Source of the DNA: Euzebya sp051004735
GTDB taxonomy: Bacteria > Actinomycetota > Nitriliruptoria > Euzebyales > Euzebyaceae
Direction: 5' to 3'
Assembly (NCBI GenBank): GCA_051004735.1
Contig: JBPCKA010000050.1
Span: 1 to 30,702 of the forward strand
DNA length: 30,702 nt
Shown: in pieces, positions 24,066 to 30,702 of the stretch
How the letters are laid out: each line of letters begins with the position of its first letter
How positions within the stretch are numbered: the stretch's first letter is position 1
Translations under genes and position numbers: made by a program
The notes under the pieces: generated by a model
The model's input: only the letters and a program-made list of their open reading frames with translations
Databases searched by the model: none
Told to the model about the DNA's origin: nothing

Positions 24066-24070
24066 GGTGA

Positions 24071-25129
24071 TCACACCTCGTCTGAGATCAGTCGGCGTTG
24101 GATGATGGTGAATACGCCGATGATGATGAACAGCAAGAAGCTGACCGCGGTGGCACGTCCCATCGCGAAGTTGCGGAAGCCTTCGCGATACACCAGATAG
24201 GCAGGGGTGAAGGTTGTCTTTTGCGGCCCACCGGCAGAGATCGCAAAGATCTGGTCGAACACCTGCCAGGTTCCGATGATCCCGACGGTCAGCACGAAGA
24301 ACAGGGTCGGCTTCATCATCGGCAGGGTGATGAGAAAGAAGCGTTGGATCGGTGAGGCGCCGTCGACGGCGGAGGCCTCTTCCACCTCGACGGGGATGTT
24401 TTGCAGCCCGGCCAGGAAGATCAGCATCTGGGTGCCGATGGTGGTCCAGGTGGCAAGGATCATGATGGCAAACATCGTGACGCTGGGGCCGGCCAACCAC
24501 TCCCACCACGACAGTTCCAAGAACTCCCGTCGCTCCAAGAAGGCCGGTGCCTCGTCGACACCCACCCAACCGAGGATGGCGTGAAAGACCCCGGTGGCGT
24601 CCTCCAGCCAGGTGATGTCGGTGCCCAGCAGGGAATTGACCGCACCGTTGTTGGAGAACAAGAAGGCAAAGATCAGTGCCACGGCGATGGAGCTGGTGAT
24701 GGAGGGGAAGTAGTAGGCGGAGCGGAAGAATCCTTTGCCCTTGAGGAAGCGCTGGTTGACGATCACCGCGATGATGAACGCGATGCTGGTCTGGGCCGGG
24801 ACGACCCCCAGCACGTAGTAGAAGTTGTTGCGCAGCGAGATGCCGAAGTCGCCCCGGGGCACACCTGGCTCGAACAACAGCTCGCGATAGTTGGCGAAAC
24901 CGATGTAATCAGCCTGAAACGGGGGGCTGACCCCGTTCCAATCACGAAAGCTGACAGCCAACGCCATGATGATGGGGATCAGGGTGAAGATGGTGATCCC
25001 GATGATGGCTGGGGCAACGAACAGCGGGCCGTTGACCTTCTCGCTGGTGCCCAATCGCGTCCGTAGCGAAGACCGGCGGGACGTGCCCCCCTGCGGTGCG
25101 GCAGGGGGTGCGGTGTCGAGGGCGGTCAT
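24071..25129 (-). CDS. carbohydrate ABC transporter permease, MalF type
   Basis: A 352-aa CUT1-family permease. The first helix (GPLFVAPAIIGITIFTLIPI) follows a ~30-residue cytoplasmic arm. SVSFRDWNG-like sequence (AVSFRDWNGVSPPF) comes next, then a periplasmic segment and further helices. The EAA loop reads PVEVEEASAVDGASPIQRFF and the domain closes with MGRATAVSFLLFIIIGVFTI. A longer than usual segment between two middle helices (TGVFHAILGWVGVDEAPAFL...) is present. ATG 25129 is 4 nt after the binding-protein stop. It forms the heterodimeric channel with the MalG-like subunit. Confidence 0.93.
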   Translation of the reverse strand: MTALDTAPPAAPQGGTSRRSSLRTRLGTSEKVNGPLFVAPAIIGITIFTLIPIIMALAVSFRDWNGVSPPFQADYIGFANYRELLFEPGVPRGDFGISLRNNFYYVLGVVPAQTSIAFIIAVIVNQRFLKGKGFFRSAYYFPSITSSIAVALIFAFLFSNNGAVNSLLGTDITWLEDATGVFHAILGWVGVDEAPAFLERREFLELSWWEWLAGPSVTMFAIMILATWTTIGTQMLIFLAGLQNIPVEVEEASAVDGASPIQRFFLITLPMMKPTLFFVLTVGIIGTWQVFDQIFAISAGGPQKTTFTPAYLVYREGFRNFAMGRATAVSFLLFIIIGVFTIIQRRLISDEV

Positions 25130-25133
25130 GGGG

Positions 25134-26447
25134 TCAACCCAGCACTGACTCGCCGGCGGACTGGGTGTCCTCCAACACGTCCTGGACTTCCTTGCTGCCG
25201 TCCGCGATGCCCTGGATGCCGTCGTTGACGGTGTCCAATACCGACTGGAACCCTGGCACATACACCGGTGCCCCCGCGTATTCAGCGGCGTTCAGATGGG
25301 CTTCCAGGTCTGGGTTTGCTTCCAACCAGCCATCACGCAGGGATTGGCGGGACGGCATCACCGGGAACTGGCTGGTGAACTCCAACTGCTGTTCTGGGCT
25401 GACCAGGTAGTCGACCAGATCCCAACTGGCCTCGGGGTTGTCAGCGTTGACGGCCACGGCATAGCACACGCTGAACGCGAAGGTGCCCTTGCCGGCCGGT
25501 CCCTCCGGCAGTTCGGCCACCGCCCAGTTCACGTCCGGGAAGTCGTTGCGCAGGGCGGGGACGATCCAGTTGCCCTCGATGGTCATCGCAGCCTTGCCCT
25601 GGCCGAAGGCCTCGCCTGCCCAGCCGGCGTCAAGATCCGCGGGGGTTGCTGCCCAACCTTGGTCATACAGGTTCTTGACATAGCTGAACCCCTCCTCCAT
25701 CGGACCATCGGTGACGGTCATGGCCGTCCGGTCCTCGTTGGCCAACTCGCCCCCGGCCTGCACGGCGAAGACACCCCAGCGGAAGAACTCCGGAGCCAGG
25801 GCCAGTCCGACGGTGTCACCGGAGGTCAACTGCTCGGCGGCTGACTCCAGCTCATCCCAGTTGGTGGGGGGTTCCAGGCCGGCCTCGTCAAACAGGTCGG
25901 TGTTGTACTGCAGTGCCAGTGTCGAGAAGTCCTTCGGCGGGCAGTACAGCGTTTCCTCGAACGTGAACGCCTGCTGCAGGGCGGGATAGAAGTCGTCGGG
26001 GTCGGCGACGTTGTCTTCCATCGGGGCCAGGGTGCCGGCTTCGGCAAGGTCGGGGATCCGGTTGTCGTTGACGTAGAACACGTCGGGGGGATCGCCGGCG
26101 GCCAATGAGGCCTGCAGGGTGGTGTCGTAGTCCGGGGAGGGGTTGAACTCGACCGTGTTGCCGCTGTCGGTCGCATAGGAATCCAGGATGGCGCCGAGTT
26201 GTTCGTCTTCGGCCTGTGACGAGGCAAAGCCGGCCAACGACAGTTCCTGACCGCCTTCGGGGGCGGCGGCGTCGTCAGCTCCGTCCTCGCCGCCTTCCTC
26301 ATCGCCTGCCTCGGCGTTGGGGGCGGGACCGGCGGCGCCTTCGTCGTCTGATTCGAAATCGGAGTCGTTGCAGGCGGCCGCCAGCAACGCGAGGATCAAC
26401 AGCAAGGGCAGTATTCGCAGTTTTACGGTTCGGCTCGTGTCTCGCAT
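25134..26447 (-). CDS. sugar-binding lipoprotein of the ABC importer
   Basis: A 437-aa extracytoplasmic solute-binding protein (family 1, maltose-binding type). The lipoprotein signal is RILPLLLILALLAAAC with lipidated Cys26. It is followed by a ~45-residue acidic, Gly/Ala-rich linker (DDEGAAGPAPNAEAGDEEGG). The binding domain has typical features: AAGDPPDVFYVNDNRIPDLA, CPPKDFSTLALQYNTDLFDE, GQGKAAMTIEGNWIVPALRN and a late PEASWDLVDYLVSPEQQ. ATG 26447 has AAGGAGA about 8 nt upstream, a better start than the ATG 24 nt earlier. The strong ribosome site, alone in this operon, fits the need for excess binding protein. The ligand is probably an alpha-glucan oligosaccharide, inferred from the co-operonic glycosidase. 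Confidence 0.93.
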   Translation of the reverse strand: MRDTSRTVKLRILPLLLILALLAAACNDSDFESDDEGAAGPAPNAEAGDEEGGEDGADDAAAPEGGQELSLAGFASSQAEDEQLGAILDSYATDSGNTVEFNPSPDYDTTLQASLAAGDPPDVFYVNDNRIPDLAEAGTLAPMEDNVADPDDFYPALQQAFTFEETLYCPPKDFSTLALQYNTDLFDEAGLEPPTNWDELESAAEQLTSGDTVGLALAPEFFRWGVFAVQAGGELANEDRTAMTVTDGPMEEGFSYVKNLYDQGWAATPADLDAGWAGEAFGQGKAAMTIEGNWIVPALRNDFPDVNWAVAELPEGPAGKGTFAFSVCYAVAVNADNPEASWDLVDYLVSPEQQLEFTSQFPVMPSRQSLRDGWLEANPDLEAHLNAAEYAGAPVYVPGFQSVLDTVNDGIQGIADGSKEVQDVLEDTQSAGESVLG

Positions 26448-26467
26448 TTCGGGTTCTCCTTCGGGGT

Positions 26468-27475
26468 TCAAGCGCTCTGACGGACCACCAGGGAGGGGCT
26501 CAGCAGCACGCCGCGGTCGGGGGATGAGGGTTCGGACAAACGATCGACCAAGAGGTCAAGAAGTTGGGTGGCCACGACCCCCAGCGGTTGGCTGAGAGTG
26601 GTGAGCGTCGGACTCAACAGCGGAGCCACCGGGCTGTCGTCGTACCCGGTGACCGAAAGGTCCCCGTCTCGACCAACCGTGATGTCGCGGCTGCTGGCAG
26701 CCTGGATGACACCGGCGGCAAGGGTGTCACTGGCGGTCACGATCGCGTCGGGGGGATCGGATGCCGTCAGCCAGGCTTGTGTCACGGCAATCGCGCGGTC
26801 GACGGCGTCGGGGATCTCAGCAGTTCGAGGGGTGTCGAGTTCCAGCCGTTCGCAGGCGCGGAGGAACCCCTCCCGCCGGTGCCGCCCCGTTTGGGAGGGT
26901 TGCTCGAAGCCGATGAACGCCAACCGGCGTCTGCCCTGGTGCCACAGGTGGTGGACCGCTTCACGAGTGCCAGCCGCGCCGTCGACGTCGACCCAGTCGT
27001 GCCCGGACAGTTCGGTCTGTCCGAAGGTGACCACGGGGATCCTGCTGACCAACAACTCGGTGACCCGGCTGTCGGCGGCGCTGGTCTGCGACAACACCGC
27101 CCCGGCGGCGCTGCCACTGGCGGTCAGTTGTCCCAGTTGGGCCACCGCGCTTGATCCGGGCAGGTCGGTGACCAGCAGGATGCGGTGCCCATGACCCTCG
27201 GCGGCCCCACACAGGTGATACAAGAACTCATCCAGCACCGGGGCAACCGCTCCGAAGATGGGGCTTGGGGCGACGTAGGCGATGGTTCGAGTACTGCGCT
27301 CGCGCAACTCACGGGCGCCTGCGTGCGGCCGATAGTCCAGTTCATCGATGGCGGTCTGCACCCGTTGAAGGGTGTCGGACTTGACCTTGTCCGGGGCGTT
27401 CAGGACGTTGCTGACGGTCTGGTACGACACGTCCGCGGCTTTGGCAACGTCCTTCATGGTGACTCGTTTGCCCAT
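26468..27475 (-). CDS. LacI-family transcriptional repressor of the sugar operon
   Basis: A 335-aa regulator. The N-terminal helix-turn-helix is VTMKDVAKAADVSYQTVSNV (residues 5-24), with the hinge segment RPHAGARELRERSTRTIAYV. The C-terminal periplasmic-binding-like sensor domain has VVTFGQTELSGHDWVDVDGA, LWHQGRRRLAFIGFEQPSQT and VTASDTLAAGVIQAASSRDI. It is the first gene of the minus-strand operon, 20 nt before the binding-protein gene. Its own promoter overlaps a palindrome of LacI-operator form, so it is predicted to repress itself and the whole operon until the sugar binds. ATG 27475 has GGAGG 5 nt upstream; the longer frame to 27529 would cross the promoter. Confidence 0.94.
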   Translation of the reverse strand: MGKRVTMKDVAKAADVSYQTVSNVLNAPDKVKSDTLQRVQTAIDELDYRPHAGARELRERSTRTIAYVAPSPIFGAVAPVLDEFLYHLCGAAEGHGHRILLVTDLPGSSAVAQLGQLTASGSAAGAVLSQTSAADSRVTELLVSRIPVVTFGQTELSGHDWVDVDGAAGTREAVHHLWHQGRRRLAFIGFEQPSQTGRHRREGFLRACERLELDTPRTAEIPDAVDRAIAVTQAWLTASDPPDAIVTASDTLAAGVIQAASSRDITVGRDGDLSVTGYDDSPVAPLLSPTLTTLSQPLGVVATQLLDLLVDRLSEPSSPDRGVLLSPSLVVRQSA

Positions 27476-27492
27476 GGATGCCTCCGCTGCAA

Positions 27493-27506
27493 TTTGAACG
27501 ATCAAA
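27493..27506. promoter_or_regulatory. predicted LacI-type operator
   Basis: TTTGAACGATCAAA has perfect 5-bp arms (TTTGA/TCAAA) around a centre containing CG, the usual LacI-family operator layout. It covers the -10 of the operon promoter and lies 17 nt before the repressor's own ATG. It is probably bound by the adjacent LacI protein. Confidence 0.65.
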
Positions 27507-27529
27507 CTCTCTTGTTGTGCGGATGTCAA
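27501..27529 (-). promoter_or_regulatory. promoter of the lacI-sugar transport operon
   Basis: On the minus strand a perfect -35 TTGACA (27524-27529) is followed by a 17-nt spacer and -10 TTTGAT (27501-27506). The leader would be about 20 nt, including GGAGG at 27481-27485. It is the best consensus promoter in the window, with its -10 inside the operator. Confidence 0.75.
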
Positions 27530-27543
27530 GGGAAACTTTCAGC

Positions 27544-27558
27544 GTGGGCTGGGCCCAC
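27544..27558. promoter_or_regulatory. inverted repeat in the lacI/TSUP divergent region
   Basis: GTGGGCTGGGCCCAC has perfect 6-bp arms around TGG. It lies upstream of the sugar-operon -35 and 66 nt before the TSUP start, so it may be a second regulator site or a hairpin in the TSUP leader. No regulator is assigned. Confidence 0.3.
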
Positions 27559-27624
27559 ACGCACCCATGGGGCCGGCGCCACGGTTTGGACATACGAGTG
27601 GCCCGCAGGCCATCATGCGGGGAA

Positions 27625-28344
27625 GTGAGCGGTCCGGAGATTGCCTTCGTTGTCATCGCGGCCGTCATGGGCGGGGCCGCGCAATCAGTGCTGGGGTTTG
27701 GTGCGGCGTTCACCACGGTGCCGGCCTTGGCTGTCGTGGCCCCCGAACTGCTACCTGGGGCGGCGTTGGTGTCGTTTCTGCCCTTGACAACCGTGATGGC
27801 GGTTCGGGAGCGGTCCAGTAGCGACGTGCCCGCGGCAATCCGACTGAGTCTTGCCCGCATCCCCGGCATTCTGGTGGGCACGGTGGCCGTGCGACTGTTG
27901 GATGCCCGTGGGTTGGCTGTCACGGTGGCAGTGGTGATGCTGGCCGCGGTGATCTCCGTCCTCATGGGCTGGTCGGTGCCGGTGACGCCCACCTCCGAAT
28001 CGGTCGCCGGGACGGTCAGTGGCTTCTTCGGCACCGCGGTCGGTTTGGGCGGGCCGCCCCTCGCCGTGCTGTATCGGGATCGTCCGGCCCAGCAGATCCG
28101 CCCCACCCTGGCGGTGGTGTTTTGCACCGGCCTGGCCCTCAGCCTGTTGGCGTTGGGGGTGACCGGAAGTTTCACCCGTGATCAAGCGGCCGTGGGGGCC
28201 GGTCTTGCCGTGGCCGTGATGGCTGGCCTGATCATCGCATCACCGCTGCTGCGACGACTGCCCGACCGGGTGGTTCGGGCCGGACTGCTGGTGTGGGCCG
28301 GCGGTGGATCGATAGTCGCGCTGGCACAGGCGGTGTTCGGGTAA
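27625..28344 (+). CDS. TSUP (TauE/SafE) family anion exporter/permease
   Basis: A 239-aa membrane protein with seven or eight helices of the TauE/SafE (sulfite exporter) family, which move sulfite, sulfoacetate or other organic anions. The first repeat has IAAVMGGAAQSVLGFGAAFT. The second has the matching GTVSGFFGTAVGLGGPPLAV. The two half-repeats with Gly-rich PPL/GFG motifs are the family mark. The open frame runs back to 27478 across the lacI promoter and is rejected. GTG 27625 has GCGGGGAA just before it. It is divergent from the sugar operon and convergent with the methyltransferase. The substrate is unknown. Confidence 0.85.
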   Translation: MSGPEIAFVVIAAVMGGAAQSVLGFGAAFTTVPALAVVAPELLPGAALVSFLPLTTVMAVRERSSSDVPAAIRLSLARIPGILVGTVAVRLLDARGLAVTVAVVMLAAVISVLMGWSVPVTPTSESVAGTVSGFFGTAVGLGGPPLAVLYRDRPAQQIRPTLAVVFCTGLALSLLALGVTGSFTRDQAAVGAGLAVAVMAGLIIASPLLRRLPDRVVRAGLLVWAGGGSIVALAQAVFG

Positions 28345-28377
28345 GGCTGTTCAGTCGAACACGACCCCGCCGATGGG

Positions 28378-28977
28378 TCAGCCGTTCGGGGCGACGCCGA
28401 TGCCATAGGCCCACCGTTGCGGGATGCCTCGGGGATCGGGGCGGGACTCCACCTCGACATCGACATAGCCCATGCGCAACAGCAGGGCACGCAGTTCCTC
28501 CGGTGTGACCGAGGTGACCTGGACCGGGCCGGCCGGCGGGTCCTCCACCGGGGCCATGTCGGTCTCACCCTCCGGGAAGGTGACGAAGATCGGCCCGCCT
28601 GCTTGGACCCGGGCAAATTCTTGCATCGCCGACAAGATCCCTCGCCGGGGCAGATGCTGCAGTGCCGCCGGGGCCCAGATGCCGTTGAACTGATTGTCGG
28701 CAAACGGCAGGCTGCGATAGTCCCACCGCGCCAACAACCCCTTTGGGAAGAAGGTCCGCGCCACCCTCATGCACTCACTGGACAGATCCCCCGAGGCGGC
28801 CCGCAACCCCACGTCCCGCAACAGCCTGACATCCAGACCGGGCCCACCCGCGACATCCAGGACCAGCGCCCCGTCCCCGGCCATCTTGGCGAAGGTCCGG
28901 GCACTGTCGCGAGGTCGCCGATCCTTCCAGGCCTCCATGTATTCAGACGCACAGCGGTCATAGGCGTTCACGGTCAT
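28378..28977 (-). CDS. class I SAM-dependent methyltransferase
   Basis: A 199-aa soluble protein with a Rossmann methyltransferase fold of the Methyltransf_11 type. Motif I, which binds SAM, is LVLDVAGGPGLDVRLL (residues 38-53). Acidic loop II is SGDLSSECMRVAR, and the post-motif segment is DYRSLPFADNQFNGIWAPAAL, where the fold's motif IV lies. The N-terminus YDRCASEYMEAW is typical of small-molecule methyltransferases in this family. The acceptor is unknown. The start is ATG 28977. It converges on the TSUP gene (33-nt gap) and lies 75 nt downstream of the anti-sigma gene on the same strand, so weak read-through is possible. Confidence 0.85.
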   Translation of the reverse strand: MTVNAYDRCASEYMEAWKDRRPRDSARTFAKMAGDGALVLDVAGGPGLDVRLLRDVGLRAASGDLSSECMRVARTFFPKGLLARWDYRSLPFADNQFNGIWAPAALQHLPRRGILSAMQEFARVQAGGPIFVTFPEGETDMAPVEDPPAGPVQVTSVTPEELRALLLRMGYVDVEVESRPDPRGIPQRWAYGIGVAPNG

Positions 28978-29052
28978 TTGCAGTCAAGCGTCCACGTGCG
29001 GATGATCCTAACGCCAGGCCGGCCTGTCAGACCGCGCCTGTGAGCGGCATGC

Positions 29053-29484
29053 CTAGTCGGTGTGTGGCGCCTGTTCGTATGACAGCCGAACCGTGGTTCC
29101 GACATGCGGATCCAAAATACCGCCCGACTGCATCTCGAAGGTGTCGCTCAGCGCACGCATCACCGGGATGCCGTAGCCGCCCTCCCGCAAGGCAAGACTG
29201 CCGTTCGGTCGGACCCGTTCGGCGTGTATGCCCGGGCCGGAATCGCCGACTTCGATGATGAACCGCCGACCGACGACGGCGGTTCGAACGATGATCGGGA
29301 GGGTCAGTTCGCTGCGTCGATGCGCTTGGACGGCGTTGGTCACTGCCTCGCTGGTGCAGGTTCGTACGTCATCCACCCGATCCTCTGGGACACCCGACGC
29401 CGCGGCTGCCGCAACAGCCATGGCTCTTGCAATGCCGACGACATGAGCCGAGGAGGGCAGGCGGAGGGTGACCCAATCCGTCAT
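29053..29484 (-). CDS. anti-sigma factor / serine kinase of the RsbW type
   Basis: A 143-aa GHKL-fold protein (HATPase_c_2) that would bind a sigma factor or phosphorylate its STAS partner. The ATP-binding boxes are visible: N box CTSEAVTNAVQAH with Glu46 and Asn50, G1 box VGDSGPGI (Asp81), G2 box EGGYGIPVMRAL. The N box carries an Asn as needed for Mg/ATP, so kinase activity is plausible. Its ATG 29484 overlaps the stop of the STAS gene by one base (TAATG), so the two are translated together. By position and pairing it corresponds to the anti-sigma gene next to bldG in Streptomyces. The sigma target is not in the window. Confidence 0.9.
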   Translation of the reverse strand: MTDWVTLRLPSSAHVVGIARAMAVAAAAASGVPEDRVDDVRTCTSEAVTNAVQAHRRSELTLPIIVRTAVVGRRFIIEVGDSGPGIHAERVRPNGSLALREGGYGIPVMRALSDTFEMQSGGILDPHVGTTVRLSYEQAPHTD

Positions 29485-29852
29485 TACGACGCAGGCACCT
29501 CGTCCAGGGTGGGCACGACGTTGAAGACGTCCATCAGTCCGGTGACTCTGAAGATCTTCAAAACCGGTTCGGAGTCACAAACCACATGCAACGATCCACC
29601 GGTTTGCCGGAGCCGTTTCAACCCCCCGACCAACACGCCCAGGCCCGTGGAGTCCATGAACGACACCGAGGACAAGTCAACCACGATGGTGGACACCCCA
29701 TCATTCAGCGCATTCAGGATGTGTTCGCGGAGGGTGGGTGCGGTGTAGACGTCGACCTCTCCGCTGACGGTGATCACCGCACGTTCGTCTTCGATATTGT
29801 CATCTATCGTCATCTGCACGTCGAGGAAGTCTTTCGTCTTCGGCCAGGTCAC
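29484..29852 (-). CDS. bldG: BldG-type STAS anti-anti-sigma factor
   Basis: A 122-aa STAS-domain protein. In its unphosphorylated form such a protein captures the anti-sigma factor and frees the sigma factor. The core closely resembles BldG: GEVDVYTAPTLREHI, FMDSTGLGVLVGGLKR (phosphoacceptor Ser68) and LKIFRVTGLMDVFNV. The predicted start is GTG 29852. ATG 29813 (residue 14, MTIDDNIEDER) is a credible alternative that would match the usual family length. The gene is followed by its anti-sigma partner with a 1-nt overlap, and a candidate promoter lies just upstream. The orthology claim rests on recalled sequence and gene order, not on a search. Confidence 0.9.
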   Translation of the reverse strand: MTWPKTKDFLDVQMTIDDNIEDERAVITVSGEVDVYTAPTLREHILNALNDGVSTIVVDLSSVSFMDSTGLGVLVGGLKRLRQTGGSLHVVCDSEPVLKIFRVTGLMDVFNVVPTLDEVPAS

Positions 29853-29876
29853 TGCGGTCAGTCTCAGTCCTTACCA

Positions 29877-29907
29877 ATAGTAGTGCCGGCTAATCCGACC
29901 CTGTCAA
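29877..29907 (-). promoter_or_regulatory. candidate promoter of the bldG-anti-sigma operon
   Basis: On the minus strand TTGACA (29902-29907) and TACTAT (29877-29882) are 19 nt apart, a little longer than ideal, and sit about 25 nt before GTG 29852. The match of both hexamers is good; the spacer is the weak point. Confidence 0.45.
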
Positions 29908-30285
29908 TCACCAAGGGGGGTGAAGCCGTGCCGCTGCTGTGGCGCGCAACTGCGGTCGCAGCACTGGGGGAAGACCTATGATGTCGACGGCAACGGTCAC
30001 CGCCGTGGTCAGCGGCCATCCCGAGGTGTCCACCCTCACCAATGTCGCCCCGTTTGCGGTTGCCACCTGGCGCCCGGTATCCAGGTCCGGTTGTCCTGTC
30101 CCTCCTGCCAGGGATGAACCGCTGAGCACGGCCAGGGCCGCGGCGTCCGCGGCGACGCGAGCCGCGTCGGCACCCCGCATGATGTGGGCCGCGTGCACGG
30201 TCAGACCACTCGTCGAGATCAGCATCGCCAGTGCCAGCATGGTGGTCAACAACGCTGCCGCGCCGTCGTCGCGCCGCGACGTCAC
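29908..30285 (-). CDS. TadG/Rv3654c-like membrane-anchored pseudopilus protein
   Basis: A 125-aa protein of the actinobacterial 'helicase/secretion neighbourhood TadE-like' type. A short basic start (TSRRDDG) precedes one hydrophobic helix (AAALLTTMLALAMLISTSGL), then HIMRGADAARVAADAAALAV, the typical Ala-rich helix of this family. The remaining domain has ATANGATLVRVDTSG. GTG 30285 overlaps the stop of the upstream TadE-like gene (GTGA), so they are coupled; the longer frame to 30348 overlaps that gene more and is rejected. It belongs to a Tad-type pilus or secretion locus continuing past the right edge. Confidence 0.8.
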   Translation of the reverse strand: MTSRRDDGAAALLTTMLALAMLISTSGLTVHAAHIMRGADAARVAADAAALAVLSGSSLAGGTGQPDLDTGRQVATANGATLVRVDTSGWPLTTAVTVAVDIIGLPPVLRPQLRATAAARLHPPW

Positions 30286-30650
30286 GGAACGTCCTCGGTC
30301 CGGAAGGTGGCGGCGGCCGATACCTGCAGACCAGGAACGGGTACCCACAACACCGCAACGGTGCGGGTCAAGGTCACGGTGACCAGGTCACCGGGCGCAC
30401 GGCTACCCGATGCCGGGCTGATGTCGATGTCGGTGATCGTGCCGGGTTCAAACATCGCGGTGACCGCGGAATCATGGGCGACGGCTGCCATCCGGGCGGC
30501 GCCGACGGCCAACTGATGAGTCCCGGCCGCGGCCAGGACGACTTGGCCAACGGCCGCAACAAGGGTCGCGACCACGATGACCAGCGGCAGTGCCACAGCC
30601 AACTCCAACGACTGGGCACCGTCTTGGGTGCCAAACAGGGGGCGGCGCAT
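30282..30650 (-). CDS. TadE-like pilus assembly protein (Rv3655c type)
   Basis: A 122-aa protein with a prepilin-like start: Gly11 and Glu16 in DGAQSLELAVALPLV fit the Tad prepilin pattern. One hydrophobic helix continues as VIVVATLVAAVGQVVLAAAG. A small extracytoplasmic domain follows (EPGTITDIDISPASG, DLVTVTLTRTVAVLWVPVPG). Such proteins are minor pseudopilins of Flp/Tad pili. ATG 30650 lies downstream of a strong hairpin. The next genes of the locus (ATPase, membrane platform) would be to the right of the window. Confidence 0.82.
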   Translation of the reverse strand: MRRPLFGTQDGAQSLELAVALPLVIVVATLVAAVGQVVLAAAGTHQLAVGAARMAAVAHDSAVTAMFEPGTITDIDISPASGSRAPGDLVTVTLTRTVAVLWVPVPGLQVSAAATFRTEDVP

Positions 30651-30666
30651 GTCGAGTGGCTCCAGT

Positions 30667-30695
30667 GGAGGGGTCCGGCGACTCCGAACCCCTCC
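30667..30695. terminator. strong hairpin upstream of the TadE-like gene
   Basis: Arms GGAGGGGT (30667-30674) and ACCCCTCC (30688-30695) pair perfectly, with CGG/CCG continuing inside after one mismatch and a 5-nt loop. There is no U-tract on either side. It could be a processing or attenuation hairpin between pilus genes, or a Rho-independent-like stop. Confidence 0.45.
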
Positions 30696-30702
30696 GTCGG
30701 GG

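Noticed and set aside
26467..26480. Second LacI operator at the lacI/binding-protein junction
   Set aside because: The partial symmetry around AGCGCT has mismatched outer arms and lies in the lacI coding end; too weak to call.
29015..29026. CAGGCCGGCCTG palindrome as a terminator of the bldG operon
   Set aside because: It is self-complementary with no loop and no U-tract, so it makes a poor hairpin; it may be chance.

Overview
The window is a high-GC bacterial chromosome segment, most likely from an Actinomycetota lineage outside the well-known genera. The main argument is gene order. The topA, tmk and holB genes, an hppA membrane pyrophosphatase, a BldG-type STAS protein with its anti-sigma partner, and two TadE/TadG-like pseudopilus proteins together resemble the bldG–hppA–topA–tmk–holB neighbourhood of Streptomyces and the TadE-like locus near topA in Mycobacterium (recalled, not searched). 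Several start codons sit 6-9 nt after a TANNNT hexamer with no Shine-Dalgarno sequence, which fits actinobacterial leaderless transcription.

Left part (1-8.4 kb). The window opens inside an ABC-F ATPase (minus). Then come a small cupin, a YcaQ/AlkZ-type DNA glycosylase homologue and a worn region (about 2.15-4.27 kb). That region holds the C-terminal part of a large AAA/TPR regulator, a transposase-like fragment, a tyrosine-recombinase N-terminal stub and a possible minus-strand gene remnant. Two AI-2E/PerM-family membrane proteins are transcribed divergently. On the minus strand follow holB and tmk, which overlap by 4 nt.

Middle (8.4-17.5 kb). topA and a dGTPase-like HD hydrolase are on the minus strand. 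Divergent from them is a MacB/LolD-type exporter: an ATPase with a roughly 500-residue disordered, repeat-bearing, Trp-motif-rich tail, followed 3 nt later by an 842-aa FtsX-type permease. This long-tailed ATPase is the most unusual object in the window.

Right part (17.5-30.7 kb). A sigma70-like promoter and a leader of about 160 nt precede hppA, predicted K+-dependent from its GNTTAA motif. A YibE/F membrane protein follows. On the minus strand lies a five-gene carbohydrate operon: lacI-type repressor, lipoprotein binding protein, two permeases and a glycogen-debranching-type glycosidase. It has a near-consensus promoter whose -10 is covered by a palindromic operator, and it has no ATPase gene. 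Then come a TSUP transporter, a SAM methyltransferase, the anti-sigma/BldG pair, and TadG-like and TadE-like proteins at the right edge.

No rRNA, tRNA or CRISPR was seen. The housekeeping genes form the conserved backbone. The sugar operon, the exporter and the worn 2-4 kb region look like lineage-specific insertions into it.
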